A stretch of DNA of 64,000 bases from assembly GCA_933228895.1 (NCBI GenBank), contig OW121852.1, positions 61,174,872 to 61,238,871 of the forward strand, read 5' to 3'. Made by a program: the position numbers and the translations under genes. Source of the DNA: Platycnemis pennipes (Eukaryota > Arthropoda > Insecta > Odonata > Platycnemididae). Every line of letters starts with the position of its first letter. Within the stretch, counting starts at the first letter, position 1. The notes beneath the pieces are model-generated. The model worked only from the letters and a program-made list of their open reading frames with translations, did no database searches and was not told where the DNA came from. Below are positions 24,001 through 39,000 of this stretch, one piece after another.

Positions 24001-27000
24001 CTATCTTCATTCCATTCTGCAGGGGAAAAGATTGAATGGAAAATTTTTACTTTACAAAAATATCCTCTTGCACTACCAAGAGACTGAGATTAATTTGTTC
24101 ATAGGTTTCCACAACGTTGGGAGGCTGATTTCTGCAGTTTCAGGGTTTCTTCCATGTGAGTTGACAGCTATGACAATTTACACAGAAGAAACCCGGATAT
24201 TGCCGAGATTATCAAGCTGATTTTCATTTGGTTCAATTAAATCAACAGACTGCAGTATGTACAGGCAAACCAGATGATAGCATAAAAATAAAAGTTAACA
24301 GTATAAAATATATCCTGATGATGTCCTGTAGGAATACATGAGGTAAAATCATGACATTCAAGTTTTTTTCTTTTCTTGAAATGATGGAAGACCTTAGAGC
24401 AATGAAAAATGAGTGAACACCAATAAATGACTTTACCATGCCATTAACCCTTTCATTACCGCTTACATTGGTAGTAGAGTGACACCAACTAACATATGGT
24501 AGCATTAGGCAAACCTGCTAAGCACAGAGTTGTGCTCCACCAGAAAATTTTGAAAACTTTACCATCAAAGAATATGTTATACTCAGCAACAAAGAGGAAG
24601 GCTAGAGTAAAGAATATGAGAAGTTCCTCGTGATTGTTTAGGTAACAAGAGTATCATATTATGTAATGAATAGACCAGAGTTAGAAAAAAGAACAGATTG
24701 AATCGTTACATTTTTCCCTAACAATATCAATGAAAATAATCAACAGAAGCTCAAACAAAGAGCTACTTTGGATAGCCATCAAGAAAACGTATTTTTTCCA
24801 CAGAGTTTGCACATGAACTTGTTTCTCACACAAATCCCAGACAGCACAGCCGAATACAAACTGCAAATCCCTTGTACAGTTACAAATTGTATATTTGTAA
24901 AAAGTTTTTGGGAGTCTTCCACGTTGTCATTCTGTTAAAATGGCGATGTTTCACCCACTCTACTGTGGGGATCCTCAGGCCACTTCAGCCTGGCCTTAAA
25001 TTATGGTAATTTACCCATCTCTACACAGTCAGCAACGTTAGCAAGTTTTTAAATCGTGTATGTACTTAAATCTACATGAGTTATACTGTTTGTGAGAGGT
25101 AATGGCAAGTGTAAATGCTTTTGAACGTAATTGTTATGATTTAGATCTTGGTAGGAGTGTGATGTATTTTTTCTTAATGCCTCTGTGCGTAATAATTTTA
25201 ATTGCCTCGATTCGTAGAGCACGGTTGTCTTCAAGTTAAGTCATGGTTTATTGGGCCGGCACAATGTATGAACTCCTGTGATTCCATGTTAATGTGGATG
25301 GACAAAATTGTAACAGGTTCTATTGTTTTGACAAGCACCCACTCATTCATAGAAGTTGTTACGCATGGTTTCATGATGATATTTTGATGGGACATGTTGC
25401 ATCATGATGAGGCATACATTAGTAGATGAACTTGCACAGTTTATGCATTGTGTGAATAGACCTACGAATTGTGCACCCTTTAACTGCAAACTCGGAACAT
25501 GTTCCACATAATGTTTACTTCTCACAACTTACTCCTTTTACCATTCCATTTACTCCTACACGGGAATACAGGATAACTGAATTCACATATCATTAAAACA
25601 TGCCCAAGTTATAAAGACAAATGTTATGTGTAACACTTGTACATTTTCCAGCAAGCTCGCAAACTTGATTATTTTGTAGATATTTTTTAAATCGATAGTT
25701 TTGTATACACTTGCTGTTATGGTATGCTATTTATTTGGCAAAAGTTCACGATAATAAGAGGCATTGAGGAGATACCCATTTTGTTGTACGTGACAATAAC
25801 TGTTTGACCACAGTTCTCTTTTGAATAAAAGAAATTTATTGCAACTGAGTAAATATAACTTGTAACTATCAGTTACAAGTATAGGTAACAAATAATAATT
25901 TGTTAACTTCAATAATATTTTAAATTATAAAAATAACTCACGAAAATGTTCAAAATTGAAAAATTAGAGCGAAAGAAAATATGAAACCAAATTTAGGAGA
26001 GACAATTGAGTAGCTTGCCATTTTTCCCTTAAGACACTTAAGTGTTTTGCATTTTTGGGCCATGGTGTCTATCTTGGAAATGCTCTCAACTCACAGATGT
26101 GCGAGTGTGCTCTCAACTGCCCGGGAAACAAAAGAAGATCAAATACATATTCGTAACTGCTAATGCTGCAGTATTTCCACCAATATTAACAATAAATCAA
26201 TCAGATGGTGATTTATAATGTGCAGTTGATACATTACACTTTATATTAATTGCATTGCTAACAGATTGCAAGCTATGGCAGATGCTGGCCACTTTTGGCG
26301 TTTGTTTTTCTCCCGCAACAGCGGGGGCCAACACCAAAATGTCTCATAAAAACAATATTTTTTTATATGGCAATCATAGTGTCAATTGACGGTGCCCCTG
26401 CAATCTCTCGTAAATCTAGGCATCAATTTTATGGGTTGAATGTGACTCTTCATGTGAGTGTTTTTCCCATCCTTCCCCCCAGTTCCCTCCCCTTCGTCAA
26501 TCCATTTCTTTTGCATCTGGAAGATGGGATTCCAGCAGTGGTGACCTCCTCCCCCCGCCTTTCTCCCCCCCCCCCCCCCCCCCCGAGGTAGGAGACGTGG
26601 AACCGAGCACGAGGGCAACGAGAGGAGAAGAGGAGAAAGAGGATGGAACTGGAGATTGCCGGAAGGGAGAGGCTGAGCGACCAAGGAGAGTGAGAGGAAA
26701 GGAGTCGCAACCCTGTAGGAAGTGGTTCCGCATCCCGTATCCACACCGGCCGTATGGCCATACAGAAAGTGTCACCACCCACAAATCTTTCGCCCAGTGG
26801 TAGCTTCAACCCACCACGATAAGTACCGTCCCTGTCCCGCCAAAGCCACAGACATCGCTAAAGCTAGGTCCTTGTACCATCCCTCCCTCCCCTTTAAAGA
26901 AGAAAGTGCATTAGTAAACCCTTTTCGTACCATTTTGTTTCCACCCTTCTTCCCATTACCTTCCAATCCCTGTATGTGTGTGGGCATGCATGTGAAAAAA

Positions 27001-30000
27001 TTTCTAGAGATTATTTTGCATTAAATCTGGTCTTCAGTGCTAATCAGGTGTGAGTGATTGCCTATGCACAATGTAATTAAGTGAAGTTCAGACTCTGGAA
27101 GTTGCACTCAATCATCCTAAAGTGACATAGTTAAACAATAGTTTTTGTTCATTGTTCATTTAACTGATTTCCATGTCATGATTAAGGGTTTTTGTTCACT
27201 GTTTATTTAATTGATTTCATGTATTAGTTCGTGAGTTAGTATTTGGATTTTGTTACCTGATGTGTTCTCCTTGCATTGTTTTCATTTGTTTGAATGTCCA
27301 TATCAGTTAGGAATAAATAAATTGTATTGTCAAGCCTGGTTGTCAAAACGATCTCTCCTTGTATCGTGCTACCATTCCCATGTCGCCGTGAAAGAGTCGG
27401 AAGGAGGATCGCGAGCTCGTGCCATTTTCTTTTCCAACATTCTCAACCGTCGGTCCCGTGTCCATTCAGGGAATTTACCCCAACCCAGGGAGTCTCATTG
27501 AACTCCAACAAGTTAAGTCAGCACTCTTCCCCCACCACCCCACCCCTAGCCCTGTCCTATCATCCAATTTTCTTTGGTTGCATCGTCCACCCTGGTGGAC
27601 GATCTGACTGGCGCCTAAAATAGCCTTGTGTCACCCAGCTAAAGAACTTCTTTCCCCCCTCAACAACTCCACCACCCAGATTTTTTTTCCTCCTCATGGT
27701 CCTTTACCAGGGCCGCTTCTAGGCCTGGCCGGAACAAGAGGATGCAATATGGACAAATACTATGTACGTTATTCATTAAAATTAGTCGCTGAGTCGATTT
27801 CATGTGTAGCAGTACCATTTCAATCACTCTATCCCCTGTATGCTGTCAATAGGTTCTAAGTGATAGCTACTGAAGCAATAAAAATCAAATTTATCTCGCG
27901 TAGCATGAAAAGACTATCAATCAGGTAAATGTATATCGGTTGTACTTATTTTTACCCGTAAAACGGATATCGGGAAAACGTTACAAGGGCAGAAATTACA
28001 GCAGTATTAGTCTTTTAAAGTTACTAATCGCAAGTACAATGATGCCAATCAAGAATCCTATACAAGCAGCTGTGTTACCGCTTGGTCATCAATAACGTGG
28101 CGTCATTCAGTAGGTACACAATCGCAGGTAGAATTTACACTGTTATCGTAAAGTGTGTACGCAAAGTAATGAATACTGAGATTCAAGATAATGTTAAGTT
28201 GGTAGTAGTCTCTATCGCAGTAACTATATTAGCTGAACCATGTGTTCGTTTTTTTTAACTACATAAATACCTTTTAGCACCACCTCGAAATGATTCTATA
28301 ACCAAACAAAAATGCTGTCGTGAGCCATTAATTAATGTTTTTACAATAATTAAGGAGTCTAAACACAGCAAATGTTTAAAACAGCAAAACCGCATTTCAA
28401 TTGCATTTGTGCAGTCCTGATTTCGTTTTTAGGCCTTCAACTGTCAAATTAGTAAATTTCATGTATTTAGATCTAAATTACAAACATAAAACAATTTGTA
28501 AATCCCTTGTATTTTTCCTCTGTAATACAAATAGCCCTATTTTGTAATATAATTGTAATACGGTAGTATGTAATACAAAATCTGTGCTGTCTGGGAATGA
28601 CTTCACGAATTCTCCTATGCCAACTTGTATAGGCTACCCAGTCAGGAGTTAATGACTCTTTGAGTTACTTCATGCAGGCAAGAGGGAATAATGGCAGAGA
28701 AACTTCTGTTTCACAGGTTATTTGTAAAAGAAACTCATTGGCAAGAGGTTTTACTGCACTTTCGGCAATGCTCGAGAACCATATGTACATGATCATTCCT
28801 CCACATTTTCCCAAGCCCATGACCCATGCAGAGGCTCAAGGTATTTCAGCTATTATCAGCAGAAAAAATTCCACATATTCTAACTAGGAGACACCTTAGA
28901 CAAGGAAAAGAGTGGTACATACAATTTACATAACTAACAATTTATACAACAAAAAAATGATTAAACACCATCCACAATTATAGTTACTTTCTTATTTTCA
29001 CCATTCGAAATTCATTACACAGAATGGGACTGAGCATCAGACTCTAACAAATTTCACATGAAATGTATTTTTATAAGGGCATGAAAGTAAGGTTTCTTAA
29101 ATTTTTCTTTACTGATGCCATTTCCAACTATCTTTATTTGCAGTGCATTTATTTAGAACTGAAAAATTAATAAGTATGTATTTAGAAGCAAAAACAAGCA
29201 ATGCAAAGATGAGCCACCAGGAATTTGAGTGTAAAGCCATATTCTGATTGCATGCCAATTTCCTAGACAAAGCAACAATTCAATTCAGTTTCCGTAATGA
29301 TCAACTATGCTCCATTGTTTTGTTGACGATTGAAGGAGAAAAGATACACAGCAGTAGCAATAGCACTTACGCATTTAGAAACTTTTAATGAGATTCTTCA
29401 CATTTTAACTTACCACAATGCTAACTTTCGGCACACTTTAAAGTCTAGTTTAATGAAAGTGGGATTGAATTAATTGCTTTTGAAAGGATTCCATAGAATC
29501 TTCAAAAAGTACATTGAACTGGCTTCGACAGAACCATCTAAGCTTAGCCCTGGGTACAGTTTATCTTTGTGATGTTTCCTTGAAGTTAGCCGAAACAAAT
29601 TCAACAAAATAGCCTATTTTAATCCATGCAAATCACGGAAAATCAACATAAAATCAAACTAATACTAAAGTATCATGCAACAAGCTAATAACAATTTTTC
29701 AGTTAACAAACATATTTTAAAAAGTACTGACAAAATTTATGTTTATGCACTATCCTTTATTATCAAATTTAATTTAAACTGACAACATTACCTAAAAATC
29801 TGCTCTACATTCACAGGAATATTTTAAAATTGGATACTTCTTGTGGCCCCTTATTTCCTCTGGATGCTTTCATTCAGTATCAAAAAATAATATGTACATC
29901 CTAATATTGCATCAATATGTTTTCTACATAACACAAAATAGAATATAAAGCAAATTATTAACAGCTAAATACAAAGGGTCTACTAACGCCTATTCTAAAT

Positions 30001-33000
30001 TATGTCCAAGAGCTCATATCACAAGCATTGAACAATCAATCGAACCTATAGCAAAACATAAAATGTAAGTACATATAGATAAGTAGATAGCAAGTATGCA
30101 CACATTATCACAAAGGAGGTATGATATTATTTCCATGCCTTTTGATAAATGTAAAAGCACTCAAACTAGATTGAGCACACAAGGAAATAAACAGAAAATA
30201 AAAAGGGCAAACACCAACGGCAGACTAAAGGTATACAATGATCATGAAAGCATTGACTCAACAATGAAGACTCAAGGATGTGGACTACAGGTGCATCCAT
30301 TTTTCAATCTTTCATACTGACATTTTCAGTTGTATTCCACCCTTTTTGGTGTTGGAACCCAATGTTCAGTTAGAACAGGCTGCTCTTTTCTTTTGAAAGG
30401 ACTCGGCCATTTAAAGGAGGAAGTATTTAGTGATTACTCAACACAATGCCTCTGTCTATAGACTCGATGTTGAATAAATATAATCACAGCTCACTAAACC
30501 AAGGAGATTATACTTAGGCCAGATGTCCCTTAGAGCCATAATAGACAGCACAACAACAGTGGAAACAAACTCAGGACAGTTCAATGATTGCATACTAACC
30601 TCCCCCTCCACTGAGCTGACCCTTACTAAGGCAGGCTGCTAGCTCCCTTACTGATTTCTTCTCACCTCCAGCACCAGAACCTAAGCTTAGCTCATGTGAG
30701 CTGGCCACACCCGAATCGGTTGATTCATCTAAGGCATCACCCGAGGAATCTGGTGTGTTAGCTGCTGATGTGTTGGTACTTGACCCATCACTAGGAAGGG
30801 AAAATTCACCTGAAAATTACGAAAGTGAAGCATAAGAATTCTCACATATGCATCAAGCAAGCTTTATATACCATTCAGTGAATGACACAATTTTTTAGAG
30901 AATATTTCACATTGATGGCTATATATTACAATCACGAATCTTTTATGCTGAGAAAAATACATATATCCTACATTAACCCTCTTAGAGCTAATCTTCTTCC
31001 TGGGTTACTAGCAAAAATTTGGAGGGTAATTCAATAAAATGTAGCACCTTAGGAAAAAAAACATCATGAAGCTATTGTTTTATACATCCATAAGTGTTTT
31101 TTTTACATTTTTTGAGTTGAACTAATTAATAATGATACAATTTTTATGCATTGACTGAAAAAAATGTTATTTTCTCAGTGTCATTAAGTTGATCAATATT
31201 TTTATTTGGGCCGATATATCGGCCCACCGCACTTTTCGTCCGAGATGCAAAAGCCGATATATCGACCTGCCGCACTAAGAGGGTTAAATTAAATAAAACA
31301 TACTAACTTTATCATTCTGAATTAAATATGGAAATAATATTTAATTTATAATTACTAACTGCTTTGAGGGAGGCCAAATGTATCATGGATAAAGGAGTTT
31401 GTTTCATTAGATTCCCATTCATAATGACCTTGTTCATGGCTAATGCAGAAAGAAATTAAGTAATGTCAGAAGTTCAATGGGATATTTAATTTATAATTAT
31501 TAACTGCTTTGAGGGAGGCCAAATGTATCATGGATAAAGGAGTTTGTTTTATTAGATTCCCATTCATAATGACCTTGTTCATGGCTAATGCAGAAAGAAA
31601 TTAAGTAATGTCGGAAGTTCAATGGGATTGACTGAATACAAGAAAAAGCAAACTGATTAAATGAGGAGCAACACTAATGAAATATACCCAATATGCAAAA
31701 TTGGCAAAGACAGCTCATGACATCCTCAAATCCAGCCTCTCCATTACTGATGTGATGCGTTAACTTCAACACAAATATTACCTAAATCTTGTTCCAATAA
31801 ACGCAAAGATAGGCAATGTGCTAAACCTGAAGGACAGATGATTGGTGAAAGTGGAGCTCACAAAGTACAACGTCCAATGGCATGTGAAATTCATGCATCA
31901 GGGTAAGGGATGGTCACCTTTCTTGTGCCACCCATAGTTTTCCAGAAAGATGTGGTAGCCAGATATTCTAGGAAAAGATCTATCTTTCATTTCGCCATAC
32001 ATGGCAAAAGGTCTCCAGATACAAACCCAAGATGTTTGGTCAGTAGCTCAATGCTCTACCCACTCGCTACCTAGTCCTTGAACACATGCATACTACACAA
32101 AACCTTTGCAATAAGTACAGTGGAATTCTGCTATAGCAAGGAAGGTTAATAGAGAAGTATCACAACAGCAAGTAATTTTTTAGCCATTTTCTCCACAATG
32201 AAAATCAAACGTCATTCGTCACACATCATTCGTTGGTTCTGTGGTAATTTCTGCCATACGGCTATAGAAAATGTCCGAAGACTGGGAAATCCAAATGCCA
32301 AATTAACTATGGAAAAGGCGATGACTTCGAAACCAGTTTTTCAATTGTCAAGGCAATCATCAACGGGGAGAGCAAGGTGAAACACATCAGAACCTGTCGG
32401 AACCTGTTTCACTTTGCTCTCCCCGTTGATGATTGCCTTGACAATCGAAAAACTGGTTTCGAAGTCATCGCTTTTTCCATAATTAATTTGGCATTTGGAT
32501 TTCCCAGTCTTCGGACATTTTCATTCAAGCCAAATTAGAAGCTCGCACTACTTCATACGGCTATAGAGTTGATTTGGCCGTGATTGTAATCCTGGTTGCA
32601 TAACTCGAGGAACTCACTGCCCCATGAAAAAATAAGTAGGCAACAGATTATGTGGAAAGTTATCACTATGACAGTGAAATAAAATCAGCTCAGATGCACT
32701 ACCAATTAATGTCACCATGCTCATCTGTTGGATGTAATAACTCGAGGCATTACATTTTGTGATTTTGCCATGGTTGTCGTTCCAGTTACATAACCATCAG
32801 AATCTCAATAGTTAATGTTTTGCTTTAACTAGTGGCTATGATTCATGATGAAGCGTAAACAATCAATTTTGTAACATACGTATAATGTATGAGCCTTAAA
32901 ACAAGCGAATTTGCACCTTTTATCAGCACTCCATTTAGCAGACTTCTACCGTACAAGGAAAGCATGATGGTACGTACCAGACTTGCGATCAGAGCCAGCA

Positions 33001-36000
33001 ACTGACCAAGGCCTAGGTTTTGGAGCAATTGGAGGAGGTTTAGTTTTACCAGCAGAGGAAGCCAGTGGCCCACCAGCACTCCCTGACTGCTTTTCTGCAG
33101 CACTGGTTTTCACTACACTTTTGAGAACTGGTGACAAGGGAGGTAGACCATCCTTTTGAATGCCATTGGTAGGAGATGATAGACCAGTCGAACGAAGTCT
33201 TACACCAATCCCAACAGGAGACCCAACACCCTCCTTGCTTGTGCCACTTTCTGAGTCTTCTGAGGACTGTGAAGTACAAACCAAATGAATCAATGATTAT
33301 GAAATATTACTTAAATGGCAAAGAAAACAATGGAAAGAACTTATATGTTCATTAGTACACATCTTTATTCCCTAATAATGGCATGCAGTAATGGTGATTT
33401 AAGATTAGCTTCTAAGGAGTGTGCAGAGAAAATAAGGGAGACAAGCTAGCATTAATAATCTTTGTAAAAATTTTTGTCATTGCCTCATGTAATTGCTATG
33501 AAACCATTTTACTATATTTTTCCTTTGTCTTGAGCTAATAACTTAGCTCCATGTCAGCTGCCAGACTAATACTAAGCTTCAACACATTGCTGCAAAGCTT
33601 TATTTGAAGCTAATGCAGGGACTTATTCCAATTCACAGGGTGAATTCTTAATTATTTACCAATCAATACAATTGACACTCAGAACTTCATGTTAATAAAA
33701 GAGCAATTACTTAATTTTATTCAGAACACTTACACCATTGCTTAAATAGAACACCTGAAAACTGTCCACACACCCAAACTTATAGCCCAAGCATTCGGCC
33801 TGAGCTATAAGCATATAACAAAATATTAAGCAAACATGGAAGCAAACTTTCCAGCATGCCATCTAGGCATAACAGCCAAAAATTCCTAAGAGGGAGTATG
33901 CTCGGCAATTTAGAAATGGCATATACCTTGCCATTTAAATGGAATCCCATTGTTGGTTATATCATCATCTGCCATTTCTCAGCTAAGTTCCCAGGATTCT
34001 GATGGGGAGATCATTAAAAATCAGCATGTAAACATTGAGTTAGAGAATATTCAGGCACATAAAATGTTTAATGCATGATTGATGTTGATGCCACACTAAT
34101 GATTAAAGTTTGACACCAATTAAGAAGTAATAAATGTTTTAGGAGCTGTATAAAAATTTCCCACTGATGTACCTTATAGATTCTGTAATCAACTCCTTCA
34201 GAGTTGGCAACAAACAATCTGAAGAAATAATTAACAATAGTTATCTTAGTGTAAATAAATGACACAGAAAAGAAGTTTCAACAAACGAATGCTAATAATA
34301 TACTTAAAACCCAACCTGTTTAGGAAGAACAGAAGCCCTTTTCTCTTGTCGTGCTTTCATTTCAGCTAGAACTTCAATGCCAACACCAACAGCTATCTTA
34401 GGAAGAGACGGTGACAATCGTTTGATGCCATCCACCGACTCAAGACTCGCTGTGTTCGCACTGCTTGTGGCCTCTTCACTACTATGCACCCCCCCTTAAT
34501 GAAAGTACAAAGAAAGACTTTACATGAGAATTAAAAATAAAATGCACTGTATAAGGCTTGACTTGGTGGCAGTTGTTGATATTCATTTCTGAAATAAAAG
34601 ACTTGGTAAGCTACCACAGGTTTATTGGGTAGTACTATGCATTTCACAATACTTGGTTGAATATTCAGGGGAGGCAACTGACAGCTGAGGTCATTTGTGC
34701 CACTTTAGGATAGGTGGGTAATTGGGTAATGGTATGAGTTTTTAGGGAACAGAGGAAGGGTGGAGAGAAACCTGGTGTTGGCATTAGTCTACTCTTTACG
34801 AAAGGTGCCAAGGGGACCACAGCTTAACATCCCATCTGACGGACGGAGTACTGAACTTGAAATGCCCTCCACTAATCACTCAAGCAGGGACTGCTTTTCC
34901 ACTGAAAATCCACCCCTGCCGGGAATCGAACCCAGGCCCTCGGGATGGCATATGACAATACTGTGCGATAATTATGTGCAAGAGATGAGTGGTTGAGTGG
35001 CAATAAAGAGGCTAAGGTCCAAGTGGAATTGGGAAATCAGTCCATGAAAGAACATGGAAAAGGAAGGGAGAGAAGGGGAAGGTTGTGTCTTAGGGGCAAA
35101 TAGTCACCAGGTTAAGTGAGGTATTCCTGCAGTGTTTGTACAATCATGTGCATTGACCCTTGGTCAATTAAAGGGGAAGAAAAAGAGGAGAAAGGGTGCA
35201 GGTAGATAAGTTGGTAGGGTGAGGGGACAGCAAGGTTGATGCCGGAGTCAGAGGGGAAGACGTGAACGATGCCACAGTGCGGTGAAATGCCTCATGTTAC
35301 CCAACAAACCCATGGAGATCACCAAGTATTTCATTTTAGAAACTAATTATGTAAATGACAATTTTTATTACAAAACTACCCAAAAAACTTGACACTCCAA
35401 AGAGGTATTCAACAAGAGCAAATGTACACAAAATATACTTAGGCATCTTTTTTTTTTATATGGAAGTAATCTGAGTATTAAAAGTCAACAACCTCCCATA
35501 AATAAGCCATTCAATCTATAGAGAATAAAACTCTCATTGGGTGTAAAAGATAAATCTATAAATTAAGGGAAGAGCTAATATCATGGGTAGGAACTATTTG
35601 TGATTAGGATTGAGTCAGGTTCCACTTTGAGTAACCATTTTTTTTTTTAACTGTAAAGCAAATCATGGCAAGGAGAAACCACACACCAAAATACAAAGTT
35701 GTTGAGTGGTTTTCCCTAACCATAGAGAAGAATAATTTTGTCATTGATGGATACCTGGTACCAAAAAAATTGACTTCCGAGTGCACCCATATTTGATGAC
35801 ACATGTGACAAAGATTGAAACGAAAACTTCAAAAACAAAATTTGATTAAATACACAAACATTTTTATATGATTACTTTGCTTTTCACATGGCTTATCAAA
35901 TCGGATAGATGCAGTGGGTTTTAGTGTTTAAACCCCCCCAAAACATTCCCGTAAAATACTGTACTTTGTATATTTTGCACTAGCGTTTAAAATTTTGCTT

Positions 36001-39000
36001 GTTGGACTGAAAAGTATAGTTGAATTGTCTTCACGAAAAGAAAATGTTAATTTAACTATTTTTTTGGAGAATAATATCATTTTATGTTGATGCACATAAA
36101 TATTATGAAACCCCCCCCCAGAAGGAAATCCTGCACACGCCACCGGATAGATGTATCTCCAAGTCTGTAGAGTCATTTGATAATTTCAGGTAAAATACTT
36201 AATTTTATGTTTATAACTTTATTTGTAAACATATTTATGGCTCTTAAGCAATTTTGAAAATTTTGTGAGGGATACCATGCCCATAAAGGCTACCTTTAAG
36301 GGTTAAACAAACAATACACATTAATAATAATAATCCACCTTCATATCTGAAAAACCCCCAAGGATACAAAAGTTCAGTAATTAGCTGTCAAACCATCAAC
36401 AGCGGATGGGTAGATATAGAGCATCATGAGATCACATTATATAAACAAACCAGGGGGTTGTGGGATGGAACCACTAGACTGCTGTTGTAAACACTGTAAC
36501 TGGCCTACTTATTGATAGTGCTTAAGTATCGAAGGAAATATTCCTTTTTTTTTGGCTATCATTCTTTCTACCTTTAATGAATCTTTTTCCAATAGCTATT
36601 TATTTATTGATATTTTGATGAAACTAACTAGAGGCATGATACTGAAAGGTTACATTGAGTGAAATTAGCCATGACAGGGAGGCCATAAAAAACAACTTCA
36701 CTAGTGAAAAAATTAATCATAAGAATTGAACTATATTATGTCTCCATTTTCCCTACTCTTCTAACCTTCAATGTTCACTGAAATCTACGAGACTAGATAA
36801 TTAGCAAAACATTCATTTATTAAAAGAATTTCCACAGAGAAAAACTCCACCTTGACCAGGACACAAACCCATAACCCTCTAATTCTGGCCAGGTGCTTTA
36901 ACTAGTTAAGCTACCAAGGCTTCCTTCTCCCCGGTGGATCTCTGGAGGCTTTAAAGGACAAGTTATGGCCAGCCTGCCATACATACTATGTTAAAGACAA
37001 GCCATAGTTGAGTGCACAGCACCACCATACCTGAGGTTAAGGCCAAATACAGACACTAAAGTGCTTACTTGAAAAATTTTAAATATTGCAAACTAGCCAT
37101 GAATAATGGAAAGAATTGAGCTCTTACAGCTAAGGAATTAAATAAGTGTGTTTCTCCCACAACTGTAAACAATACAACCTTTCGTCCTAGATGGAAGTGG
37201 ACCAACGTCTCAAAAAACACTCTCGCTTACACACTAATTTTCTCAAACACGCACGCCAATCAGAAAGCACAAAATTACACTAGAAACTAGCACACACAAT
37301 CACACACTCGAGCATACAACCCTTCTAGTGGCATACGAGTTAAGGGAGGTAAAAACTGAAATTCACTACAGCAGGATTTCCTCGGAGGCCAGTTGAGGAG
37401 GATTTTTTCTCTGCGGAAATGATGTTATTTCAGTGGTGACTCCATTAACCCATTGGGGTAAAGCGCCGGCGATTCGCTGGTCTACCTTATTTTGCCTTAA
37501 GGTAAAGAGCCGGTGATTCGCCGGTCACGTTATTTTGATTTTAATGCTACTGCTATGTATTCTTTTTTCCCGATTTTATGTACCACAAGTCTTTTTTTTA
37601 TTCGGTGAAAATAAATTGTGAAATATTTAATTAGTAAATAATTTTAATTTCCAAAAAAATTTTTTTTTAAATTCCGTGAAATTTTTCAGAAAATTAAATA
37701 AAGTTTAAAGGGCAGAAAATCCATGGAAAATTAAGAGGCGAATGGGTTAAGGTATTTGCAATCCTTGAATTCATTTTAAGTGTAAATGCTTGCATTATTG
37801 TTATCGGTTACCTGACATTATTCATCCCACACGAATGACAGAAACATCTGGTATCTAGCTCGAAAATTACTAGGCCTTGCTGATTATCTACCAATCCTTA
37901 GGGATCACAAAGCAGCATTATGAGAACAAACCTTCCTGACTGGAGGAGGCAGACAGCAACCCCCGTCGAGTGAGCAGTGAGCCAGAGAGGGGGGAATCCA
38001 CTGTTGTCCGGCGGCCGGATAGGGGAGAGCTTTTCTCAAGGCAGTCGCTGGAGCGGGATCTCGTGGCTCCGCCTGGCACATGGTGCTGAGCAGAGCGATG
38101 TGGAGGCAGACCGTGGGGAGGGAGGGAGGATCCAAGCTTGGGTGGTTCCTCAGCCACACTTCCAAGGACGGCTCCACTGGACACGCCTCTCACGAGACGA
38201 GGGGAACTAAAAAAAGGGCTTCAACTGTGAATTGAATCATTCAATCAAGTCACCTTGTGCGTGCACATGTCAACCCAGATTTTGTAACAGATATAGCTCT
38301 GAAAACAAAGACTTTACCACAATGTAATTGATAATACATCACTCTCAAGTCACAATATCAACCAATGTGGCTACAGGACTGAGATGAAAGCCACTCCAAC
38401 TATTGTTTCAACATGAAAACATTAATTTTCTTTCCTACCACCCTCTATCATAGTAAGTCTCATGGAGGAGATAATTTACTTTTGCCTGATTTCAGTCCAT
38501 ATTTCAGAAATTTTTAAAATGTAGTCAATGTTTCCATTGCTTACGATACGCAAGCTGAAGAGGATTATGACATCCAAGTTTCTCAAAAAAATATTTATTT
38601 GAAAAAAAATTATTTTTAAAAATTCAATTGAAGTTCATAAATTAGCTCGTTTAACTTATCATTTTGTTTACGCCAAAAGATGCTCTTGCATGTGGAACTA
38701 GGGATCTGAAAAGACCAATATCCATTTTCAGAAGTATTTGGAACTAATAAACATGTATTCTTCTCACACAAATGGATCAAGAATGTATACGAAACACTAT
38801 TCTATGAATGTAATATCTGGATTAGGCACAACTTACCAGTCACAAACTCAGTTATACCTTCAGCTTTCTTCTTTAATGAATTTCTGAGTATTTTCATAAG
38901 AACGCAGTTTCCAATAGTTACTCACAATGGAGCAAACAAATCAAAGAAATCTTTACAGAATTTTGAGTATATACTATGCATTCTTCTGTCTTTTAAATTA

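Larger units (their letters stand above)
24837..28594. mobile_element. Possible 3.8-kb insertion bounded by inverted CCCAGACAGCACAG
   Basis: CCCAGACAGCACAG at 24837-24850 is answered by its inverse CTGTGCTGTCTGGG at 28581-28594. Inward of both ends lie shared phrases in mirror order, such as AATCCCTTGTA and TACAAATTGT. Outside both ends the bases AAT are present, a possible short target duplication. The inside is GC-richer at 26450-27700 and has no recognised transposase; the open frames there are proline- or low-complexity-rich and overlap on both strands. Confidence 0.45.
23476..30599 (-). other. CARMIL intron between exons K and J
   Basis: A 7.1-kb intron. Its centre may be one long inserted element (24833-28596). 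It also contains the TTAA-flanked phrase TTAACCCTTTCATTACCG near 24446, which resembles the ends of the MITEs listed elsewhere but whose partner end was not found. The rest is AT-rich with no recognised gene. Confidence 0.6.

Noticed and set aside
26295..26809. Overlapping open frames on both strands around the poly-C tract
   Set aside because: They arise from low-complexity C/T/G-rich sequence, overlap in several frames and contain no known motif.
37905..38177. Second open frame on the minus strand over CARMIL exon G
   Set aside because: It is out of phase with the exons on both sides; the other frame joins cleanly and has the Ser/Arg-rich character of the CARMIL tail.
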